A DNA stretch of 64,000 bases, taken from positions 186,001 to 250,000 of the forward strand of contig NZ_JBHVAL010000001.1 in NCBI RefSeq assembly GCF_042667405.1, in the 5' to 3' direction. Numbering within the stretch: the stretch's first letter is position 1; each line of letters begins with the position of its first letter. Of the stretch, positions 56,146 through 62,884 are shown one piece after another. The notes under the pieces are model-generated. The model saw nothing but the letters and a program-made list of their open reading frames with translations, was not told the origin of the DNA and did not search any database. A program made the translations under genes and the position numbers. The stretch is from Arthrobacter sp042667405. GTDB taxonomy: Bacteria; Actinomycetota; Actinomycetes; Actinomycetales; Micrococcaceae.

Positions 56146-56489
56146 AAGTGTGGACAAAGCTTGACATGTGCCTCTGCCTCATCGTCCCGGATGGTGCCTG
56201 GCCGCCGGGTGCGGCCTGTTCAGTTTGGGTGGGGCAGCGGGGTCAGCGTCCTGGCGATGGGGCGCTCCGCTTGCTGGGTTGTGGGGTCATTTGCTGTCCT
56301 TTCGGGGGTGTTCCGGCGGCCCCTGTTGGCCGCTCACTACTTCATGGGCAGTGGTTGTGGTGACGACATGACTTTTCGGGATCACGATGAGGGTTTCTTC
56401 TCGAATCCGGTCTTGTTGTGCTGCAAGTCGTCGTGGTTGCAGTCCGCTTTGTCCTGCCAAAGGGGGTGTGGACAATGTCCACACTTAAA
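56143..56489. repeat. Gene-free segment bounded by 14-bp inverted repeats (MITE-like)
   Basis: TTTAAGTGTGGACA (56143-56156) and its exact reverse complement TGTCCACACTTAAA (56476-56489) bound 347 bases with no convincing coding frame. The right end lies in a longer palindrome, GTGTGGACAATGTCCACAC (56466-56484). No target duplication is evident. It looks like a MITE or an internally deleted insertion sequence inserted after tRNA-Leu. TTAAGTGTGG occurs once more at 57672. The rest of 56490-56620 contains a possible hairpin (AACACT/AGTGTT) and nothing else I can identify. Confidence 0.55.
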
Positions 56490-56620
56490 GCAGATAACAC
56501 TTGGGGTCCTCCTGACGGGGTTTTCGGAGTGTTCACCTCTTCATTGGTCTTTCAGTTCTTGGCAACATGACTTCCCAACCAACGGTGGCATAGCCATTCG
56601 AGGGTCCAGACGCTGCAGGA

Positions 56621-57568
56621 CTAGGGCGTGTCTCCTAAAACTGCGTGGGTGGATCGGGGATGCTTGATGGGTGTCTCGTACTTCTGCTTTGACTGATGGG
56701 CAGTGGGCCCGCGTGCAGCCGTTGTTGCCGTCCTCTGATGAGCGTCGGGGTCGTCCTTTCCGGGACGATCGCCGGGTAGTCGAGGGGATTATTTACCGGT
56801 ATCGGTGCGGGATTGCTTGGCGGGATGTGCCTTCTGAGTTTGGTCCGTGGCAGACCATTTGGAAGCGTCACCGGCGTTATAGCGGCGACGGAACGTGGGA
56901 CAAAATCCTGGCCGGGCTGCTCACGGAAGCTGACGCCAGGGGCGAGGTCGATTGGGCCGTTTCGGTGGACTCGACGGTCAATCGCGCCCATCAGCATGGC
57001 ACGAACCTTCCTCGCCCCACAGGGGGCCCGGTCGAATTACATGAATCTGTTTGATGCACCCGAGGACCATGCCATTGGTCGTTCCCGCGGCGGATTGAGC
57101 ACGAAGATCCATGCCCTGGTCGACGGCAAGGGCAGGCCTTTGGTGCTGCTGGTCGCCCCCGGCCAGTGCGGAGACGCCCCCATGTTCACGCATTTGATGG
57201 ACCAGCTGAAGATCCACCGTTCCGGTCCGGGCAGGCCGCGGACCCGCCCGGACCGCGTCCGCGGCGACAAGGCCTACTCATCCAGAGCCATCCGAACCCA
57301 CCTCCGGGATCGCGGCATCGGCGCCGTCATCCCGCAGCCCTCCGACCAGATCGGCCACCGGAAACGACGGGGTTCCACCGGCGGCTGGCCCCCGGGATTC
57401 AACAAAGAGGACTACAAAGGCCGCAACGTCGTAGAACGGAACTTCAACACCTTCAAACAATGGAGAGCCCTGGCAACCCGCTACGACAAACTCGCCCTCA
57501 CCTACCGCGGCGGAGCCATCCTCCGAGCAATCAGCATCTGGCTGACAGCTTTAGGAGACACGCCCTAG
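56621..57568 (+). mobile_element. IS5-family (IS427 group) insertion sequence, complete
   Basis: Left end CTAGGGCGTGTCTCCTAAAA plus CTG (56621-56643) and right end (57546-57568) are inverted repeats matching at 22 of 23 bases. Both ends show CTAG outermost, which may be the duplicated target or part of it. The element is about 945 bp with one transposase in two frames. It lies between the MITE-like segment and the broken azlC, and both ends are intact, so it may still move if frameshifting works. Confidence 0.9.
56671..57568 (+). CDS. IS5-family transposase, two frames joined by a +1 frameshift
   Basis: Frame A (GTG 56671 to TGA 57054, 127 residues) carries the N-terminal DUF4096-like helices (LTDGQWARVQPLLP) and the first Asp of the DDE triad in SVDSTVNRAHQHG. 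Frame B, one base further on, runs to 57568 with the second Asp in VRGDKAYSSRAIR and the Glu in NVVERNFNTFKQWRALATRYD. The join fits best at GTT-TGA (57049-57054): a +1 shift gives ELHESV-DAPEDHAIGRSRGG, in line with relatives. The final TAG lies inside the right inverted repeat. It may be programmed or a mutation. Confidence 0.85.
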
Positions 57569-57714
57569 GCCTCTACCCTGACCCGAGTTTTGTCGAACCT
57601 TACGCGCGGATAGCTCCGCTCCGGGACTTACGTCTGTCGCGCCTTATGTTTTGCGGGACAGCTAACCGGCCTTAAGTGTGGTCCAAAGGACGTCGTTACC
57701 CTCTGTGTTTCATC

Positions 57715-58188
57715 TCATACTCGAATACATGCCCAGTGACGCCTGTCACGGTCGGGACACTCCCCGGGGCTTTCGAAATACATCTTGAAAAAGACGTACT
57801 GCAGGGAGGAACAACGACGTTGACTGTGCTGGAGGTAAGGGGGCTCGCCAAGAGTCTTGGCCAGCGGGTGCTTCACGACGTGGAGGGGGAAGGTGAAGCT
57901 GTAGAACACGTGCCGGAAGTTCACCAGCAGCGTTGTCAGGGCGATCGTGCCCAGGGGTGTCATCGCTGTCATCATGCCGATCAGCAACAGTTCCAGTGAT
58001 CCGGCGAATCCCGCGATGGACAGGGCTGGGGCCACCCACCAGGGCAGGCCGGACTGGATGACGAGGAGCCCGAAGGCGATGCCGAGGGGGAACATGCCCA
58101 GTCCGGCGGCGAAGGAGTCTTTGAGGCCGGCCTTGATGGGGTGGCCCGGGGGTGCGGTGAGGGTGGCGGTGTGGTTCACGTCTTCCAT
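57715..58188 (-). pseudogene. azlC-like branched-chain amino acid exporter gene, 3' truncated
   Basis: From ATG 58188 the frame encodes a normal AzlC/BrnF start (HPIKAGLKDSFAAGLGMFP, GLPWWVAPALSIAGFAGSLE, TTLLVNFRHVFYSFTFPLHV) to about residue 108 (HPLAKT). The following 49 residues to the stop are unrelated and helix-poor (LGEPPYLQHSQRRCSSLQ), and a full AzlC is about 230 residues with more helices. The azlD partner is absent. The break at about 57847-57861 coincides with the palindrome GCCAAGAGTCTTGGC. An intact lrp gene diverges from it. Loss of function is very likely. Confidence 0.8.
57820..57857 (+). other. Vestige of an ABC-transporter ATPase gene start
   Basis: A GGGAGGA (57803-57809) followed by TTG opens a frame reading MTVLEVRGLAKS, like the start of an ABC ATPase, just before the azlC break. 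No Walker motifs follow, since the next bases belong to the reversed azlC. It may be the other side of a rearrangement junction. With so few residues this is tentative. The rest of 57569-57819 contains no gene I can identify. Confidence 0.3.
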
Positions 58189-58259
58189 GGTCCCGGAACA
58201 CGGCTGGTACGCGATTGCCAAGATTGCTTGATCAGCGGGTGTAGGGGCAATATTGGTGG

Positions 58260-58700
58260 ATGGATCGTATTGATCGCGCAATAATCCGTGAGCTTAGTTT
58301 GAATGGGCGCATTTCCAACGTGGATCTGGCGGAGAAGGTGAACCTGACGCCGGGTCCGTGCCTGCGCCGGGTACAGCGGCTTGAGGAGTCGGGGACCATC
58401 CGCGGGTATCGGGCGGTGGTTGACGCCGTCGCGCTCGGGCGCGGGTTCGAGGTGATTCTCGACGTCGACCTGAAGGCCTTCGATCGGGAGACGGTCTACG
58501 CTTTCGAGGCAGCCATGGCCGGATTCGAGGAAGTCACCGAAATCCACCGCATGTTCGGCTCACCGGACTACTTCGTGCGGGTCGCGGTCAACGACCTGGA
58601 AGCCTACGAGGCCTTCCTCAGCGAACGGGTGATGGCGCTGCCAGGTATCCTCAAAGTGCATTCACGGTTCACCATGAAGTCAGTCAAATCACCCAGCTAA
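58260..58700 (+). CDS. lrp: Lrp/AsnC family transcriptional regulator
   Basis: This 146-residue regulator has an N-terminal winged helix (DRIDRAIIRELSLNGRISNV, then DLAEKVNLTPGPCLRRVQRL as recognition helix) and a C-terminal RAM ligand domain with VTEIHRMFGSPDYFVRVAV. It diverges from azlC across about 70 bases. In corynebacteria Lrp activates the brnFE (azlC-azlD type) exporter in response to branched-chain amino acids and methionine, so this was probably the azlCD regulator. Its local target is now broken. Confidence 0.92.
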   Translation: MDRIDRAIIRELSLNGRISNVDLAEKVNLTPGPCLRRVQRLEESGTIRGYRAVVDAVALGRGFEVILDVDLKAFDRETVYAFEAAMAGFEEVTEIHRMFGSPDYFVRVAVNDLEAYEAFLSERVMALPGILKVHSRFTMKSVKSPS

Positions 58701-58875
58701 AGCTCCGACGGCGGTGCGCGCCGACTGGCGTTGTGTCTGGGTACCCGCCTCTTCATCGCGACGCGTGGTCACGGCAACATGACTTCAGACCTCAGGCCGT
58801 GGTCAATGAATGTATCGACCCCACGTCATCTGTCCAGAACGCAAGGTCCGCGGCTGCCTTAGCCTGAGGGGAAGG

Positions 58876-59880
58876 CTAGTGCCGTTGGGGAGGAGCGGTA
58901 GAGGCCCTCTGCACCAAAGTCGCCCGCATTTCCGGCCCGGCTTCCGGTGTCGGCGTGCCTTGTATCGCACTGAGTGCGAGACGTGCCAGGTAGCGGCCCA
59001 GTCCTGCGGTGTCGACGTCTATTGTTGATAGTCGTGGTTGGAACATGGAAGAAAGCGGCGTGTTGTCGATTCCGATGATGGACAGCTCTTCAGGTACCAG
59101 GATGCCTGCGCGCAGGGCCGTCCCGGTGACGGAAGCAGCCACGTCGTCGTTGTACGCGGCAACTGCCGTGACGCCGTCGTCCCGCCATTCGTTGAGTGCT
59201 GCTATGGATGTTTCCTCTGTCAGGTCGATGCTGGGTCCGTGGACGAGGCGAACACCCAGCGCGTCGGCTGCAGATTGCGCGCGATGCAGCCGTGATTCCA
59301 CCAGATCTGCAACTTTGGGGTCGTTGAGGCCTGCGTAAGCAATGACAGTATGCCCGAGCTCCGCCAGGTGCTCGAGTTGGAGGACAGGGCCGTTGTCCGT
59401 GTAGGCCTCTGCGCCGACGTCATTGGCGTCAGGTTTCAACTGCTTGATACCCGCAGCCGTGATGGCTTGGGTCTGTTCGGCCGTGAATGATGTCAAGGCA
59501 AGAACGATGTCCGGTTGGATGGCTTCCCACAGGGGGCGGGCTTGACCGCTGGGGTGCGGCGTGTACGTGACCAACGTGTAGCCGGCCTGATCCAGTGTCA
59601 AGGAAGCTTCTTCAATATTCCGGCGAAGGCTGAAGTCGAGGGGCCAGTCCGGAAGGACGAGGAGAACAATATTGCTTCGCCCGCTGGCCAGGGTGCGGGC
59701 CGCGGAGTGCCGGCGATAGCCTAGGCGCTTGGCCTCCTGCAGGACCTTGGTACGTGTTGCCTCGGATATTGTTTGGCCCGCCGTGTTGTTCAGGACAAAG
59801 CCCACCGTAGCCCGCGAGATGCCCAAGGACTTGGCGATGTCGTACGTCGTCACTCGGCGGGTTGGCGTGTCAGTGGGCAC
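58876..59880 (-). CDS. LacI family transcriptional regulator
   Basis: This 334-residue repressor has the LacI helix-turn-helix (TTYDIAKSLGISRATVGFVL then NNTAGQTISEATR) and hinge (RRHSAARTLASGRS), followed by a periplasmic-binding-type ligand domain with GIDNTPLSSMFQPRLSTIDVD split near residues 275-295. GTG 59880 is preferred to GTG 59886 because GGAG lies five bases before it. It diverges from the MFS gene; two matching operators lie between them. The ligand is probably a sugar or glycoside linked to the rhamnosidase locus. Confidence 0.9.
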   Translation of the reverse strand: MPTDTPTRRVTTYDIAKSLGISRATVGFVLNNTAGQTISEATRTKVLQEAKRLGYRRHSAARTLASGRSNIVLLVLPDWPLDFSLRRNIEEASLTLDQAGYTLVTYTPHPSGQARPLWEAIQPDIVLALTSFTAEQTQAITAAGIKQLKPDANDVGAEAYTDNGPVLQLEHLAELGHTVIAYAGLNDPKVADLVESRLHRAQSAADALGVRLVHGPSIDLTEETSIAALNEWRDDGVTAVAAYNDDVAASVTGTALRAGILVPEELSIIGIDNTPLSSMFQPRLSTIDVDTAGLGRYLARLALSAIQGTPTPEAGPEMRATLVQRASTAPPQRH

Positions 59881-59913
59881 AAGCACTCCAGTCTCGAAGT
59901 CGTCAGCCCAACT

Positions 59914-59929
59914 ACTTGCGCGGGCTAGT
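59914..59929. promoter_or_regulatory. LacI-type operator, site 1
   Basis: ACTTGCGCGGGCTAGT, an inverted repeat around GCGG with one mismatched pair, 34 bases upstream of the regulator gene start. It differs from site 2 at one base. Confidence 0.7.
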
Positions 59930-59955
59930 TGACCTAGATTAGCATCGTTTCAATC

Positions 59956-59971
59956 ACTAGCGCGGGCTAGT
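59956..59971. promoter_or_regulatory. LacI-type operator, site 2
   Basis: ACTAGCGCGGGCTAGT, a perfect 6-bp inverted repeat (ACTAGC/GCTAGT) around GCGG, 37 bases before the MFS start. It is 42 bp from site 1, four turns of the helix. TTGACC (59929-59934) between the sites could be the -35 box of the MFS gene, with site 2 overlapping its -10 region. Confidence 0.75.
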
Positions 59972-60008
59972 GGTCCACTTCACTTCTTCTCTTGACAATG
60001 GAGTCTGT

Positions 60009-61337
60009 ATGAATCCGCATGAATCTCGCGCTGGTGTCCCGGGTGCTTTGGCGCCATCGGTGGCAGTCGAGTCCGAGTTGCCCCCGACTGTCGCGGCAAA
60101 CGATATGCATAAGGTCAGCGCGCGCTACATCTGGCTGATGGTGTTGGCCCAGTTCGGCGTCTTTGTCGCGTTCATCACCCCTTTGGCTATTTCCCTCGCC
60201 ATCAGGGTGAACCAGTTGGCACCCGGGAATCAGGAATTCCTTGGCTACATCACCGGCGCCGGCGCCCTGGTGGTCATGCTCACCAGCCCTTTTCTGGGAA
60301 TGGCCAGTGACCGCACCAGAACAAGGATCGGTCGCCGTCGGCCCTTCATGATCGCCGGAACATTGCTGGGTGTTCTCTCGCTCCTGGTCATGGCGTACGC
60401 CCCCAATGTATTGATCCTGGGGGCCGGCTGGATCCTCGCCCAACTGGGCTGGGGCCAGGTACTGAGCAACCTCCAGATTTCGACGGCGGACCGGCTGCCT
60501 GAATCACAGCGCGGCAAGGTTGCAGGCCTGACTGGCTTTTCCACCCAGATTGCGCCTGTCTTCGGTGTTGTCATTGCGGGCGGATTCGCCGCTGACCCCT
60601 TGTTACTGTTCATGATTCCGGGTGCGGTTGGTGTTGCCCTGGTGGCGCTGTTTGTTCTGTTCATCCACGAGGCTGACAGCCGCGGCATGATCTTCGCCGA
60701 AACCCTCACCCCGGCGACCATGCTGCGCAAGTACATCTACAACCCGCGCCAGTACCCGGACTTCTCGTGGAACTGGCTCGGACGCTTCCTCTTCTACTTC
60801 GGCCTCACCCTGAACACGACCTTCACTGCGTTCTTCTTCGCCAGCCGGATGGGTATCCCTGTTGAACAGGTCGGCGGCATCATCGCAGCTCTGGGTGGTG
60901 CCGGCGTGTTGGCCACGACCGCGGGCGCACTGGGCGGCGGGTTCCTGTCAGACCGTCTTAAGCGTCGTCGGGCCTTCGTCCTGGTAGGAGGGATCTTCAT
61001 GGCCAGCGGCATGGTCACGATGGCCTTTTCGGCAGATCTTGCACTCCTCATCGCAGGTTCCCTGATGACTTCGGTGGGCATCGGCATGTTTGCCGCCGTA
61101 GACCAAGCTCTCTTGCTCGACGTCCTGCCTGAGAAGAGCACCGACGCCGGCCGCTTCATGGGCATCACTGGATTCGCGACGTCAATCCCTCAGTCGGCTG
61201 CGCCACTGATCGCCCCGATCTTCCTGGCCATCGGAGCAACCGGGGGCCAGAAGAACTACACCCTGCTGTTCCTAGTGGCAGCCGGTTTCGTGCTGCTGGG
61301 CGGAGCAGTCATCATGCGGATCCGCTCCGTTCGCTGA
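60009..61337 (+). CDS. MFS transporter, probable sugar/glycoside importer
   Basis: This 442-residue protein has about 12 helices and a MFS loop with SDRTRTRIGRRRPFMIAG between helices 2 and 3, the pattern of the SLC45/GPH-like sugar transporters. ATG 60009 follows GGAG; an earlier GTG-like start would include the operator. It is the first gene of the plus-strand unit and lies directly behind two LacI operators, so uptake of a sugar or glycoside is inferred. Substrate not known. Confidence 0.88.
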   Translation: MNPHESRAGVPGALAPSVAVESELPPTVAANDMHKVSARYIWLMVLAQFGVFVAFITPLAISLAIRVNQLAPGNQEFLGYITGAGALVVMLTSPFLGMASDRTRTRIGRRRPFMIAGTLLGVLSLLVMAYAPNVLILGAGWILAQLGWGQVLSNLQISTADRLPESQRGKVAGLTGFSTQIAPVFGVVIAGGFAADPLLLFMIPGAVGVALVALFVLFIHEADSRGMIFAETLTPATMLRKYIYNPRQYPDFSWNWLGRFLFYFGLTLNTTFTAFFFASRMGIPVEQVGGIIAALGGAGVLATTAGALGGGFLSDRLKRRRAFVLVGGIFMASGMVTMAFSADLALLIAGSLMTSVGIGMFAAVDQALLLDVLPEKSTDAGRFMGITGFATSIPQSAAPLIAPIFLAIGATGGQKNYTLLFLVAAGFVLLGGAVIMRIRSVR

Positions 61338-61395
61338 CATCCCGCGCAGCTGAAAACCGACAGCCACTTTTCACCGCAAACAGGAGACTGAAATA

Positions 61396-62832
61396 TTGAG
61401 CACCACCGAACCACGCACCAAAGTCCTGCTCACGGGAGCCACCGGAAACTGGGGGAGGGCAACCCTGCGGGAGCTGGGTTTGCGCTCAGACCGCATCACC
61501 GTCACCGCGCTTGTCCTGCCTGGAGAGAAGGATAAAGCGATCATCGCGGGGTTCTCCGGCATGGAAAACCTCAACGTGGTCTGGGGAGACCTGACCGACT
61601 ACGCCACGGTGGCTGCATGTGTTGAGGGAACGGACGTGGTGCTGCACGTTGGCGCGGTGGTCTCGCCTCTGGCGGACGAGCATCCGGAGCTGGCCACCAG
61701 GGTCAACGTCGGTGGTATGCGCAATGTCATCCGTGCGGTGAAGGCCCAGCCAGATCCGGGCCGGATCCGGGTGGTAGGCGTCGGTTCCGTGGCGCAGACG
61801 GGTAACCGTAACCCTCCGTTCCACTGGGGCCGGGTGGGTGACCCGGTGAAGGTGTCCAGGTTCGACGCCTACGGTCAGAGCAAGGTGACTGCCGAGAGGG
61901 AGCTGGTGGAGTCCGGGCTGCCGACGTGGGTGTGGTTGCGGCAAACAGGGATCTTCCACCCGGGAATGCTGGAGATCCGCGACCCCATCATGACCCATTC
62001 TCCTTTCAACGGAGTGATGGAATGGGCCTCCGCGGAAGATTCTGCCCGCCTTCTGGCCAATCTATGCGAAGTCGACGTTCCCGACGAAGTGTGGGGCGGG
62101 ATTTACAACATCGGTGGGGGAGAGGGCTGGCGGTTGACCAACTGGCAGTTGCAGACCGCCATCGCCGGAGCCATGGGTGTCAAGGACATCAGGACCTGGT
62201 ATGAACGCAACTGGTTCGCGCTGAAAAACTTCCACGGACAGTGGTATAGCGACAGCGATCGGCTCCAGAAACTGGTTCCATTCCGGGAGGATACTTTCGA
62301 CGCCGCCTTGGGCCGTGCGATCGCGGCCGCGCCATCCGCTGTAAGGAACGCCGGAAAAATACCGGGATGGATCATTAAGCACCTGGTGATGAAACCGCTT
62401 GCGCACAAGCCCCGGGGAACGATGGCTGCGATCCGGTCCAAAAACAAGCCTGAGGTGGACGCACACTTCGGAAGCTTCCAGGAGTGGCGCGCCATCGGTG
62501 ACTGGTCAACGTTCACACCACCCGCCCCTTCCCGGACCCCGTCCTATCTGGACCACGGCTACGACGAGGACAAGCCCGCGTCGGCGTGGTCAGCCAGGGA
62601 CTACCGGGACGCAGCAGTGTTCCGCGGCGGCACGCTGTTGAGTGCTGACGTCCAGCAGGGACAAACCACCGCGCCGCTTGAATGGGTCTGCGGAAGCGGT
62701 CACCAGTTCACCGCCAGCCCCAAGCTCGTCCTGACCGCCGGCCATTGGTGCCCCACATGCACCGCGGACTCTGCCAGTTATCAACGGCAAGCTGAGCACA
62801 ACAAGTTCCTGGCCCAGGTGGTGGCCGCCTGA
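61396..62832 (+). CDS. NAD-dependent epimerase/dehydratase fused to a C-terminal zinc ribbon
   Basis: This 478-residue protein begins with an extended SDR domain: cofactor loop LLTGATGNWGRATLREL, GDLTDYATVAACVEG, and YxxxK in FDAYGQSKVTAERE near residues 155-160. After about residue 300 comes a linker, then a zinc-ribbon-like module with Cys432, His436, Cys452 and Cys455 (WVCGSGHQF then GHWCPTC). I know that module mostly from DUF4379-type proteins. TTG start 61396 follows AGGAG. It is in the MFS-rhamnosidase unit, so a sugar-oxidising or epimerising step is likely but unproven. Confidence 0.82.
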   Translation: MSTTEPRTKVLLTGATGNWGRATLRELGLRSDRITVTALVLPGEKDKAIIAGFSGMENLNVVWGDLTDYATVAACVEGTDVVLHVGAVVSPLADEHPELATRVNVGGMRNVIRAVKAQPDPGRIRVVGVGSVAQTGNRNPPFHWGRVGDPVKVSRFDAYGQSKVTAERELVESGLPTWVWLRQTGIFHPGMLEIRDPIMTHSPFNGVMEWASAEDSARLLANLCEVDVPDEVWGGIYNIGGGEGWRLTNWQLQTAIAGAMGVKDIRTWYERNWFALKNFHGQWYSDSDRLQKLVPFREDTFDAALGRAIAAAPSAVRNAGKIPGWIIKHLVMKPLAHKPRGTMAAIRSKNKPEVDAHFGSFQEWRAIGDWSTFTPPAPSRTPSYLDHGYDEDKPASAWSARDYRDAAVFRGGTLLSADVQQGQTTAPLEWVCGSGHQFTASPKLVLTAGHWCPTCTADSASYQRQAEHNKFLAQVVAA

Positions 62833-62884
62833 CCATCGCATCAGCGGCCCACCCCACCATTCTCCCGATACACAAGGACATTCC

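Noticed and set aside
56161..56667. A 168-codon plus-strand frame in the MITE-like segment
   Set aside because: It has no family resemblance, no Shine-Dalgarno and atypical composition, and crosses the inverted repeat and the IS end.
57676..57999. A 107-codon plus-strand frame with an ABC-ATPase-like start
   Set aside because: Only about a dozen codons resemble an ABC ATPase. The rest is antisense to azlC, so it is recorded as a vestige, not a gene.
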